Part shown: positions 7,447-16,318 of the stretch, piece by piece
How positions within the stretch are numbered: position 1 is the first letter of the stretch
How the letters are laid out: each line of letters starts with the position of its first letter
Source of the DNA: Bacteroidales bacterium
GTDB lineage: Bacteria; Bacteroidota; Bacteroidia; Bacteroidales; JAAYUG01
Direction: 5' to 3'
DNA: 44,879 nt
Assembly: GCA_012517825.1 (NCBI GenBank)
Contig: JAAYUG010000185.1
Location: 1 to 44,879 of the forward strand
Translations under genes and position numbers: made by a program
Notes under the pieces: generated by a model
What the model was told of the DNA's origin: nothing
Database searches by the model: none
The model's input: only the letters and a program-made list of their open reading frames with translations

Positions 7447-9081
7447 ATGAAAACCATTTGCTTATACTTTCAGGTTCATCAGCCTTTCCGGTTCAGACGC
7501 TACCGATTCTTTGATATAGGACATGACCATTACTATTACGACGATTACAGCAACGAAAGCATTCTGCATAAAGTTGCTCAGAAATGCTATCTCCCCGCTA
7601 ATACGATCCTGTACAATCTTATCAAGGAATACGGAAGCCGCTTCAAAGTAAGTTTCAGCATATCCGGAACCGCCATCGACCAGTTCCGGCTCTATGCCCC
7701 GGAAGTTCTGGAGAGCTTTAAAAAACTGGCTAAAACAGGATATGTCGAATTTCTGGCCGAAACGTATGCCCATTCACTGAGTTCGCTCATTAACCGGGAA
7801 GAGTTTGAAGCCCAGGTGACAAAGCACAGGGAAACGATCAAGGAAATCTTCGGGCAAACCCCGACTGTTTTCCGAAATACCGAACTCGTCTATTCCGACG
7901 AAATCGGCGCTATGATAGCCGACATGGGATTTAAAACTGTGGTGACGGAAGGAGCCAAACACATTCTTGGCTGGAAAAGCCCAAACTATGTATATTGCAA
8001 TGCCATTAACCCGCGACTGAAAGTGCTTCTCAGAAATTTCAAACTCAGCGACGATATTTCCTTCCGGTTTTCCAATAAATCATGGAATGAATACCCGCTC
8101 ACGGCCGATAAGTATGTAGCATGGCTCAATGCCCTCGACAAAAAAGAACAAACGGTAAACATTTTCATGGATTACGAAACCTTTGGAGAACACCAGGACC
8201 AGAACACGGGAATTTTCGAATTCCTCAAAGCTCTGCCCCGGGCTGTATTCTCCAGATCATCCTACCATTTTGCCACTCCCTCTGATGTTGCTGACCGGCA
8301 CCAGCCAATAGCGGCCATCTCGGCTCTTCATCCCATTTCGTGGGCCGACGAAGAACGCGACATCTCTGCCTGGTTGGGAAATGAGCTTCAGCAGGCTGCC
8401 TTTAACAAACTCTATTCCCTCCGCCAGCTGGTTCTTAAAAACAATGAAGCGCAAATTTGGGAGGACTGGAAAAACCTGCAAACAGCCGACCACTTTTATT
8501 ATATGTCAACCAAAGTACTCTCTGACGGGGAAGTGCATAAATACTTCAATCCTTACGATTCTCCCTATGACGCTTTTATTAATTACATGAACATTCTGAG
8601 CGATTTCGAAATCAGGCTGAAACAGGAACAAAAAATGCCTTCCGACCCTGCATACCTTATGAAACTTCTGGAAGAAAAGGAAAGGATCATCGAAGATCTC
8701 TCGAAACAAATTCCACCAAATATATCTTCAAAAACCCCAAGTAAAACCCTAAAAACCAAAACGATGAAAAAAGAAGCAACGAAAGCTAAAAAGGAGCAGG
8801 TAGCGCCTGCCGAAAAGAATGCCAAAACGGCTGAAAAAGCACCCGCCAAGAAAACGGTAAAGAAAACTACAGCCAAGAAAACAGCGGCAAAAAAAGCAAC
8901 GGCAAAACCGGCGGCGAAAAAAACCACCGCTAAAAAAACAGCTAAGAAGACAACCGCTAAAAAAGCTGCACCCAAAAAGACAGCAGCAAAAAAGACAACC
9001 GCCAAAAAAACAGCCAAACCGGCTGCAAAAAAAGCTGTTGCCAAAAAAGCCGCGCCAAAAAAAGCAGCAGCCAAGAAATAA
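7447..9081 (+). CDS. GH57 alpha-amylase-like enzyme with a histone-H1-like tail
   Basis: Residues 1-about 405 form a GH57 domain. The family motifs are visible: HQP (H11), EFLAETYAHS (101-110), the FRNTELVYS block with the likely nucleophile E146, and MDYETFGEH with the likely acid/base D242. GH57 enzymes cut or transfer alpha-glucan chains; which of these applies here is not clear. Residues about 430-544 are an extreme Lys/Ala/Thr-rich tail made of AKKT and PAKK-type repeats, like histone H1 or bacterial HC1-type proteins. An in-frame ATG at 8764 (M440), preceded by an A-rich stretch, opens exactly this tail and could start a separate 105-residue basic protein. The enzyme sits between two glycogen-related genes. 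The tail may bind polyanions or DNA, which is inference. Confidence 0.88.
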   Translation: MKTICLYFQVHQPFRFRRYRFFDIGHDHYYYDDYSNESILHKVAQKCYLPANTILYNLIKEYGSRFKVSFSISGTAIDQFRLYAPEVLESFKKLAKTGYVEFLAETYAHSLSSLINREEFEAQVTKHRETIKEIFGQTPTVFRNTELVYSDEIGAMIADMGFKTVVTEGAKHILGWKSPNYVYCNAINPRLKVLLRNFKLSDDISFRFSNKSWNEYPLTADKYVAWLNALDKKEQTVNIFMDYETFGEHQDQNTGIFEFLKALPRAVFSRSSYHFATPSDVADRHQPIAAISALHPISWADEERDISAWLGNELQQAAFNKLYSLRQLVLKNNEAQIWEDWKNLQTADHFYYMSTKVLSDGEVHKYFNPYDSPYDAFINYMNILSDFEIRLKQEQKMPSDPAYLMKLLEEKERIIEDLSKQIPPNISSKTPSKTLKTKTMKKEATKAKKEQVAPAEKNAKTAEKAPAKKTVKKTTAKKTAAKKATAKPAAKKTTAKKTAKKTTAKKAAPKKTAAKKTTAKKTAKPAAKKAVAKKAAPKKAAAKK

Positions 9082-9130
9082 TTTTGTTTTACCACGAAGC
9101 TTTATTAACCGGCTTCTTTAATATGAATCT

Positions 9131-12100
9131 ATGACAAGTAAATTGCTCCATCCCGACTACCTCTTTGAAGTAAGCTGGGAGGTTTGCAACAAAGTGGGCG
9201 GAATCCATACCGTTCTGTCCACCAAAGCGTTAACCCTGGTTAATCAGTTAGGTGAAAAATTCCTGCTCATTGGTCCTGATGTCTACAGGGAAGAACATGC
9301 CAATTCCGAATTTTTGGAAGATCCCGGGCTTTTCAGCGACTGGAAACAGCAGGCACTGACTGAGGGTTTACGCATTCGCACAGGCCGCTGGAATATTACC
9401 GGAAATCCCATTGTTATTTTGGTTGATTTTACTTCCCTTATCAGCAGGAAAGATGAAATTTTTGCCAAACTGTGGGAAAGCTACAAACTCGATTCTATTT
9501 CCGGACAATGGGATTACATCGAACCGGCTCTTTTTGGGTATGCCGTTGGCCAGGTAATTGAAAGCTTCCTCAAATTTCACCAGCTTTTACGCGAAAAAGT
9601 TGTTGCCCAGTTTCACGAATGGATGACAGGAACAGGCATTCTCTACCTGAAAGAGAAATTGCCTCAGGTTTCCACTGTGTTTACCACCCATGCCACCGTA
9701 CTCGGCAGGGCTCTGGCAGGTAACGGAAGGCCTCTTTACAGTGGTCTTGCTTCCTACAACCCCGATGACCTGGCCCGTGAATTTAACGTGGTGGCCAAGC
9801 AAAGCCTCGAAAAACTCAGCGCAAAGCATGCCGACGCATTCACCACAGTAAGTGAGATAACCGCACGTGAATGCAAACATTTTCTCCACAGGGAAGTAGA
9901 TGTTATTACTCCCAACGGATTTGAAGATTCGTTTGTGCCTCCCCCCGGAGAATACGAACAAAAACGCCAGCTGGCGCGCAGTAAACTACACCAGGTTGCT
10001 GCAGCATTATTCAATGCACCTCTCCCCGACGATACCTTCTTTCTGGCAACAAGCGGCCGGTATGAGTTCCGCAACAAGGGAATTGACCTGGTAATCGATA
10101 CCCTTGCCAACCTGAGCAAAAATCCCGATGGAAGAACCATCGTTGCCTTTATTCTTGTGCCCGCCAACCACTTTGGACCAAGAAAAGATCTGCTCCAAAA
10201 GTTACAGGAACATACCAGTGAACCGCTGAACGGAAACATTCTTACACACAACCTCCACGATGCCGAATACGACCCCATTTTAAACCGTATCCGCGCAAAA
10301 GGACTATCCAACCACCCCGACAGCAAGGTAAAAGTTGTCTTTGTACCTTCTTATCTAAACGGAGATGACGGTATTTTCAACCTTTCCTATTACCACCTTC
10401 TTGCTGGCTTTGACCTTACGCTTTTCCCTTCCTATTACGAACCATGGGGTTATACCCCGCTGGAAAGCATTGCTTTCTCCGTGCCCACAATCACCACTTC
10501 GCTCAGCGGGTTCGGGCTCTGGGTGCGGAAAGAAGTTAAAGACCCCGACAGTGCAGTGTATGTTGTCGACCGAAACGACAACAACGACGGGGAAGTTGTT
10601 TCGGCCATGGCATCCATTGTACGGCAGGTAGCATCCCTTACCCCCGAATCGTTTGCCTCGGCCATGAACCGCTCAAGGGAAATTTCCCTTCTTGCCTTAT
10701 GGGAAAACTTTATTGACTATTATAAAGACGCTTATAAGATTGCTATTGCCAAGGCGGAAGACCGCGCCGAACTGTTCGTTTATATCGGCCCGGCTCCTCA
10801 GGTGGTCAAGCGTCCTGCAATTTCAGAACCCAAATGGACTACCCTCACCATTCAGGGCAATATCCCTCCAAAACTTGCAGCCCTTGATGAATTGGCTAAC
10901 AACCTTTGGTGGTGCTGGAATTATCCTGCACAGGAACTTTTTCAGCGCATTGACCCTCAGCTGTGGGAAGCATCGGAACATAACCCCATACTGTTGCTCG
11001 AAGGTACTGACTTCAAACGGTTCAGGGAACTGGAAAAGGATCATGATTTCCTGAACCATCTCGATTATGTGTACCGCGAGTTCAAAAACTACATGGCTGT
11101 TACCCCGCCCCAGGGCTCGCCCAAAATTGCTTACTTCAGCATGGAATTCGGCCTGCATGCTTCCCTCAAACTTTACTCCGGCGGGCTTGGCCTTCTGGCA
11201 GGAGATTACCTCAAAGAAGCCAGTGATTCCAATGTCGATATGGTAGGGATAGGCCTCCTTTACCGCTACGGTTACTTTGACCAGGTGCTTTCGGTAAACG
11301 GCGAACAACAGGCAACATACAAGCGTCAGGCATTCGGCCAGATGCCCCTGCAAAAATTAACCAATGAAAACGGTGACTGGCTCACTGTATCGCTTGCGCT
11401 TCCTGGCCGTACTGTAACCATCCGGCTCTGGAAGATTCAGATAGGGCGCGTTCCACTAATCCTCCTCGATACCGACTTTGACCTCAATGACCCGAGGGAT
11501 CAATCCATAACCCATCAGCTCTATGGCGGGGACCTTGAAAACCGCCTGAAGCAGGAAATGGTGCTCGGAATTGCCGGTGTAAGAGCTCTGCAGGCCCTGA
11601 AAATCGAACCCACCGTATTTCATAGCAATGAAGGCCACTCCGCTTTCATCGGGCTGGAAAGACTCAGATACTACATTGTTGACCGGAAACTCTCCTTCGA
11701 AGTTGCCAGAGAAATTGTCCGCTCGTCCACCCTTTTCACTACCCATACCCCTGTGCCGGCCGGCCACGATGCATTCCCTGAAGACCTTCTCCGGGTTTAC
11801 ATTTCTCACTATCCTGAAAGACTCAACATCAAATGGGAAGATCTCATCGCCCTCGGACGCTTTAACCCATACGACACTTCAGAAAAATTCTCCATGAGCG
11901 TGCTGGCGGCCAATCTTTCATGCTACATGAACGGAGTAAGCCGCCTCCATGGAAAAGTCAGCCAGGAAATGTTCGCTCCCCTTTACAAAGGATATTTCCC
12001 GGAAGAAACCCATATCGACTATGTAACCAACGGTGTTCATTATTATACCTGGACGCATAAGAAACTGCGCCAGCTCTATGAAAACTCCTTCGGAGAAGGA

Positions 12101-13360
12101 TTCCTGCACGATCAGTCCAATCCTGACTACTGGAGGAAAATTCATCATGTTCCAGATAAAGACCTCTGGAACATCAAGCAAAGCCTGAAAACTGAACTCA
12201 TCGATTACCTCAAGAAGCGCTTTCTCTCCGGCAAAGCCAGCCGCCATGAAAATCCCAGGCATCTGGTTGATATTGTGGAAAACCTCGATGACAAGGCCCT
12301 TATCATTGGCTTCGCACGGCGTTTTGCTACCTACAAACGGGGCAACCTGCTCTTCAGAAACCTGGATAGGCTGGCCCAGATCGTAAATGATCCGGACCGC
12401 CCGGTGCGCATCCTTTTTGCCGGAAAAGCACATCCCAACGATGGAGGAGGACAGGAACTCATTAAACAGATTGTTCAGATATCACGGATGCCGCAGTTTG
12501 TCGGAAAAATTGTTTTCATCGAAAATTATGATATCGAACTTGCCCAGCGCATGGTGGCCGGAGTGGATGTATGGCTGAACACTCCTACCAGAACAATGGA
12601 AGCATCGGGAACCAGCGGGGAAAAAGCTTCCATGAACGGCACCATCCATTTCAGTGTGCTTGACGGTTGGTGGTGCGAAGGCTACCGCCCTGATGCAGGA
12701 TGGGCACTGAGCGAAAAACCTACTTACGAAAACGAAGACTTCCAGAACCAGCTCGATGCGGAAACAATCTACTATACCCTGGAAGATGATATAATTCCCA
12801 AATATTACAGCCGCAACCACGAAGACGTGCCTGTGGAGTGGGTAAAGTATATCAAAAATACCATTGCCGAAGTGGCTCCCCACTTTACGATGAAGCGCCA
12901 GCTGAACGACTATATTGCCAAGTTCTATGGTAAACTCCATGAACGGTATCTGCATATCACAGCCGACGACTTCAGTGTCGCCAAGGATATTGCTCTCTGG
13001 AAGCGGATGGTTGCCAGAATCTGGAAAAACATCTCGGTGATCTCTTCCTGCATGCCCGAAAATCAGCAGCAATTGCTCAAAGTGGGGGAAGAATACCACT
13101 GTGAGGTGGTCCTCGATATCGACCGGCTTCTGCCCGAAGAGGTTGGTGTGGAACTGGTGATGTTGCGGCATGAAGGAGAGAAGAAATTCCTTGACGTCCG
13201 GCAGGAATTTGAGTTCGTAAAACAGATCGACGGAAAAGCCATTTATAAAATTGCCGTTGTGCCAACCCGTCCGGGAACCTTCAGCGCCGGCATGCGCATC
13301 TTCCCCAAAAGCAACCTTCTGCCGCACAGGCAGGATTTCTGCATGGTGAAGTGGATTTGA
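9131..13360 (+). CDS. Fused glycogen synthase (GT3) and alpha-glucan phosphorylase (GT35)
   Basis: A 1409-residue two-enzyme polypeptide. Residues 1-about 560 resemble eukaryotic-type GT3 glycogen synthase, opening with FEVSWEVCNKVGGIHTVLST and containing FPSYYEPWGYTPLES, the donor-site block. Residues about 575-1300 are a phosphorylase of the short bacterial/archaeal type. It starts with a DUF3417-like segment (NNLWWCWNYPAQELF), then AYFSMEFGLH, and the PLP-site motif EASGTSGEKASMNGT with K1165 as the expected Schiff-base lysine. About 100 C-terminal residues follow without a recognised domain. GT3 enzymes use UDP-glucose and add alpha-1,4 units; phosphorylase releases glucose-1-phosphate. 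It is the last and largest gene of the plus-strand glycogen run and ends 17 bases before the convergent branching enzyme. Both active sites look intact. How the opposing activities are controlled is unknown. Confidence 0.93.
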   Translation: MTSKLLHPDYLFEVSWEVCNKVGGIHTVLSTKALTLVNQLGEKFLLIGPDVYREEHANSEFLEDPGLFSDWKQQALTEGLRIRTGRWNITGNPIVILVDFTSLISRKDEIFAKLWESYKLDSISGQWDYIEPALFGYAVGQVIESFLKFHQLLREKVVAQFHEWMTGTGILYLKEKLPQVSTVFTTHATVLGRALAGNGRPLYSGLASYNPDDLAREFNVVAKQSLEKLSAKHADAFTTVSEITARECKHFLHREVDVITPNGFEDSFVPPPGEYEQKRQLARSKLHQVAAALFNAPLPDDTFFLATSGRYEFRNKGIDLVIDTLANLSKNPDGRTIVAFILVPANHFGPRKDLLQKLQEHTSEPLNGNILTHNLHDAEYDPILNRIRAKGLSNHPDSKVKVVFVPSYLNGDDGIFNLSYYHLLAGFDLTLFPSYYEPWGYTPLESIAFSVPTITTSLSGFGLWVRKEVKDPDSAVYVVDRNDNNDGEVVSAMASIVRQVASLTPESFASAMNRSREISLLALWENFIDYYKDAYKIAIAKAEDRAELFVYIGPAPQVVKRPAISEPKWTTLTIQGNIPPKLAALDELANNLWWCWNYPAQELFQRIDPQLWEASEHNPILLLEGTDFKRFRELEKDHDFLNHLDYVYREFKNYMAVTPPQGSPKIAYFSMEFGLHASLKLYSGGLGLLAGDYLKEASDSNVDMVGIGLLYRYGYFDQVLSVNGEQQATYKRQAFGQMPLQKLTNENGDWLTVSLALPGRTVTIRLWKIQIGRVPLILLDTDFDLNDPRDQSITHQLYGGDLENRLKQEMVLGIAGVRALQALKIEPTVFHSNEGHSAFIGLERLRYYIVDRKLSFEVAREIVRSSTLFTTHTPVPAGHDAFPEDLLRVYISHYPERLNIKWEDLIALGRFNPYDTSEKFSMSVLAANLSCYMNGVSRLHGKVSQEMFAPLYKGYFPEETHIDYVTNGVHYYTWTHKKLRQLYENSFGEGFLHDQSNPDYWRKIHHVPDKDLWNIKQSLKTELIDYLKKRFLSGKASRHENPRHLVDIVENLDDKALIIGFARRFATYKRGNLLFRNLDRLAQIVNDPDRPVRILFAGKAHPNDGGGQELIKQIVQISRMPQFVGKIVFIENYDIELAQRMVAGVDVWLNTPTRTMEASGTSGEKASMNGTIHFSVLDGWWCEGYRPDAGWALSEKPTYENEDFQNQLDAETIYYTLEDDIIPKYYSRNHEDVPVEWVKYIKNTIAEVAPHFTMKRQLNDYIAKFYGKLHERYLHITADDFSVAKDIALWKRMVARIWKNISVISSCMPENQQQLLKVGEEYHCEVVLDIDRLLPEEVGVELVMLRHEGEKKFLDVRQEFEFVKQIDGKAIYKIAVVPTRPGTFSAGMRIFPKSNLLPHRQDFCMVKWI

Positions 13361-13377
13361 TTCTCACCGGTACAGCA

Positions 13378-15399
13378 CTACCACACGCGGGGTGTGGATA
13401 TGCGCTTAAACACAAGGCCTGTCCTGCTGGGCAGGTATAGCTTCAGCTGGTTCTCTCCCATGGATGCCAGCCTTGCCAGAGGTTCGGCAAAATAGGTCAG
13501 ATTGTGATCCACCCGTGCAAAACCTCCGTACCGTGCATCGTCCGTATCCAGCACAACCGCATATTTTCCCGGATGTACCCGTACTCCGTAATCAGTAAAC
13601 GATGTAACCGGATTAAAATTGAACACAAACAGGTAATTGCGCCGCTGAAAGGCAAGCACCTGATCATGCTCAACGGCGGTCATCAATGCCGGAAAAGGCT
13701 CATCGAACAGAGAAGATTCCTTTACCAGGGCAAGCATGTCCCTGTCAAAATCGGCCAGCCAGTGGTAGCGCAAATCGTCCCTGTCGCACAAACTCCATTG
13801 CCTTCTTGCGTACAAATACGACCAGTTATTGCCTTCCCGCGGAAAATCAATCCATTCAGGATGCCCGAATTCATTCCCCATAAAATTCAGGTAGCCTGCA
13901 CCGGCCGTAGCAATGGTAACCAGCCTGATCATTTTGTGCAGTGCCATTCCCCTGTCAATAACCAGGCTTTGTTTACGTTTCGACATGTTTTCATACATGT
14001 CCTTGTCCATCAGACGGAATGCAATGGTCTTATCTCCTACCAGTGCCTGGTCATGCGACTCGACATATCCTATATTCTTTTCATCCTTCCTGCGGTTGGT
14101 CAGTTCATAGTACATTTCTGAAACATTCCATTGCTCGTCGGGTTTTTCCTTGATAATCTTTATCCAGTAATCAGGGGTACCCATGGCAAGCCGGTAATCA
14201 AAGCCATATCCGCCGTCTTTAAGGGGTACTGCCAGACCGGGCATTCCGCTCATATCCTCGGCTATGGTTATGGCATCGGGCCTCATTTCATGGATCAGCT
14301 TGTTGGCCAGAGCAAGATAGGCGATGGCATCCTCATCCTGGTTCTCATTGTAATACATGTCGTAGCTGGTAAAATTTTGTCCCAGCCCATGGTCCAGATA
14401 AATCATGCTGGTAACCCCGTCAAACCGGAAACCGTCGAAATGGTACTCTCCCAGCCAGAAAGCACAATTGGACAGTAAAAAATGAATGACCTCCGGCTTT
14501 CCGTAATTAAAACACAATGAATCCCATGCAACATGCTCCCTGCGGGGTCCGTCATGAAAAAACTGATAGGGTGTACCATCATAGCGGCCCAGGCCCTCAA
14601 TCTCATTCTTTACGGCATGGGAATGCACCAGATCCATAATCACCGACATGCCATATCCATGGGCCTCATCAATAAGGGCTTTCAGCTCTTCCGGCGTCCC
14701 GAAACGGGAGGAAACGGCAAAAAAGCTGGAAACATGGTATCCGAAGGATCCATAATACGGATGTTCCTGTATGGCCATCAATTGAAGGGTATTATACCCT
14801 GCTCTCACTATACGTGGTAATACATTGCGCCGAAATTCATCAAAAGTTCCTATACGGCATTCTTCTGTCGCCATCCCCACATGTGCTTCATAAATCAGGG
14901 GAGCAACCGGCGGTCTTTTGTAATCATGTTTCCATACATACGGCTCGGAAGGATCCCATATCTGGGCAGAAAAAATAAGGGTATCAGGATCCTGAACAGC
15001 TCTTCTGGTCCATGCCGGTATGCGCTCTCCACCGCCTCCCGGCCATTCGATAAACAATTTGTACAGGTCTTTATGACGAAGCTGGTTAGCGGCAAGACGC
15101 AATTCCCAGGTGTCATGCGAAATTCTTGAAAACGCATATTCTCCCTTCTTTTTCCAGCCCGAAAAATCTCCGATCAGATAAATAGCCGTCGCATTCGGAG
15201 CCCATTCCCTGAATACCCATCCATCCTTCTCTTTATGCACTCCATAGTACAGATGCCCTGCAGCAAAATCCGTAAGATTCCCTTTCCCCCCGGTCAGATC
15301 TTTTTCCCGCTTGTAAACATAATTGTTCCTAACTGTAATTTTCGGCAGATAAGGTTTTAACCACGGATCACGTTCAACAAAGGAAGGAACCTTTTTCAT
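13378..15399 (-). CDS. glgB: 1,4-alpha-glucan branching enzyme (GH13_8-like)
   Basis: A 673-residue GH13 protein that makes alpha-1,6 branches in glycogen. An N-terminal CBM48-type beta domain (WVFREWAPNATAIYLIGDFS, about 65-150) is followed by the catalytic barrel. The key residues are seen in DGFRFDGVTSM (nucleophile D327), ITIAEDMSG (acid/base E381) and SHDQALVGD (D450). The sequence resembles the eukaryotic-type branch more than E. coli GlgB. The ATG at 15399 (MKKVPSFVERDPW) is preferred. The frame is open to 15456, but the extra 19 residues look non-conserved. It converges on the synthase-phosphorylase fusion with only 17 bases between stops, so it has its own promoter in 15400-15735. 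Together these genes give a full glycogen synthesis and breakdown set. Confidence 0.93.
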   Translation of the reverse strand: MKKVPSFVERDPWLKPYLPKITVRNNYVYKREKDLTGGKGNLTDFAAGHLYYGVHKEKDGWVFREWAPNATAIYLIGDFSGWKKKGEYAFSRISHDTWELRLAANQLRHKDLYKLFIEWPGGGGERIPAWTRRAVQDPDTLIFSAQIWDPSEPYVWKHDYKRPPVAPLIYEAHVGMATEECRIGTFDEFRRNVLPRIVRAGYNTLQLMAIQEHPYYGSFGYHVSSFFAVSSRFGTPEELKALIDEAHGYGMSVIMDLVHSHAVKNEIEGLGRYDGTPYQFFHDGPRREHVAWDSLCFNYGKPEVIHFLLSNCAFWLGEYHFDGFRFDGVTSMIYLDHGLGQNFTSYDMYYNENQDEDAIAYLALANKLIHEMRPDAITIAEDMSGMPGLAVPLKDGGYGFDYRLAMGTPDYWIKIIKEKPDEQWNVSEMYYELTNRRKDEKNIGYVESHDQALVGDKTIAFRLMDKDMYENMSKRKQSLVIDRGMALHKMIRLVTIATAGAGYLNFMGNEFGHPEWIDFPREGNNWSYLYARRQWSLCDRDDLRYHWLADFDRDMLALVKESSLFDEPFPALMTAVEHDQVLAFQRRNYLFVFNFNPVTSFTDYGVRVHPGKYAVVLDTDDARYGGFARVDHNLTYFAEPLARLASMGENQLKLYLPSRTGLVFKRISTPRVW

Positions 15400-15532
15400 G
15401 GTGCATGGTTTTATGCAGTTTTCCCCTATGCGTGTTTGACATTCTAAATATATCAAAATATTCGGGTTCTGCCTCCCGAAAATATTTCAAAACTCTATTT
15501 TTCCATAGTATCGGCATGCTTTTTCTTTGGCA

Positions 15533-15580
15533 GAAGTGGAAACGGCCCTTGCGGCACATTGCGCAGTTGTTGATGCGCAG
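15533..15580 (+). repeat. Mosaic fragment of the intergenic repeat family
   Basis: Bases from GAAGTGGAAACGG through GCGGCACATTGCG match half B of the 275-690 repeat units. The end, TGATGCGCAG, matches the inner arm of half A. The piece lies in the 336-base gap between the branching enzyme and the Rrf2 gene. Nothing else is recognised in that gap, which must hold the branching-enzyme promoter. Confidence 0.6.
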
Positions 15581-15735
15581 GGTTTTAACCAATTCAAATT
15601 GATGACCATCAGAAAAAGCACCAAAACGATATGTTTACGAAATTCGCGCAGGAATAAATTCAATCAAAATCCTACCCCTCTTTCGTATTATCAGGAAACA
15701 TACATTGGGAGAAAAAGGCCAGAAAAGAATAAATA

Positions 15736-16134
15736 CTAAAGATATTCCTTCAAGGTCTGTTTTTTCAGATAATCTTTGAACTGCTCCGTCATGGTGCGGG
15801 TCACATTATTGAAAATGCATTTTTCAAACGGACATACCGGCTTTTCCATAGGGCAGTCCATAACGACAATTTCCCCTTCAATGGCTTCATAAATCTGAAG
15901 AAGGTTGATGTCAGCCGGTTTTTTGCGCATGACAAACCCGCCATTCGGCCCTCGTGTTGAAGAAAGAAAACCTACCTTGGCAAGACGCTGCAAAATTTTC
16001 GCAACGTGATGGCGCGAGGAACCCATTATATCAGCAATCTCCTGTGCATTCAATCCGTTTTCCGACCGGGCAATCAGAATCATTCCATGCAGCCCGATGG
16101 ATGCGGCTTCCGACAAAGAAAAAAATCTAGCCAT
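15736..16134 (-). CDS. Rrf2-family transcriptional regulator with three cysteines
   Basis: A 132-residue winged-helix regulator. The N-terminal half (GLHGMILIARSENGLNAQEI, then SSRHHVAKILQRLAKVGFL, then RGPNGGFVM) is the Rrf2 DNA-binding domain. The middle carries DCPMEKPVCPFEKC, with C94, C101 and C106, a cluster like the [Fe-S] ligands of IscR and NsrR. By family it should sense iron-sulphur status, nitric oxide or redox change and repress or activate nearby genes. The exact signal is not readable. It is divergent from the dihydroorotate-dehydrogenase-like gene across a 184-base AT-rich gap, which probably holds both promoters and its operator. No convincing palindrome was identified there by eye. 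Confidence 0.88.
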   Translation of the reverse strand: MARFFSLSEAASIGLHGMILIARSENGLNAQEIADIMGSSRHHVAKILQRLAKVGFLSSTRGPNGGFVMRKKPADINLLQIYEAIEGEIVVMDCPMEKPVCPFEKCIFNNVTRTMTEQFKDYLKKQTLKEYL

Positions 16135-16318
16135 ATCAGAACATTCTCATAGTTAATTATGTCCGCTGGCTGAAATAGGGTTGACTCTCACGAAGATAAT
16201 AATAATATTAGTTCACGGTACGCTTATAACGGAATAATTTAATGTAACTTTATGGTTTCAGAAGAAAAATTTAAGCTAACGTAGAGATATACATTAGGAT
16301 TATACTAAAATCAGACCT

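Noticed and set aside
8583-9095. Hydrophobic 170-codon frame on the minus strand that looks like a membrane protein
   Set aside because: It is the antisense of the Lys/Ala/Thr tail: AAG/AAA codons read backwards give Phe and Leu, so the hydrophobicity is a by-product.
12482-13327. Open frame of 281 codons on the minus strand
   Set aside because: It lies wholly within the phosphorylase half of the fusion gene, whose PLP motif and domain order are clear. Low stop density in the opposite frame explains it.
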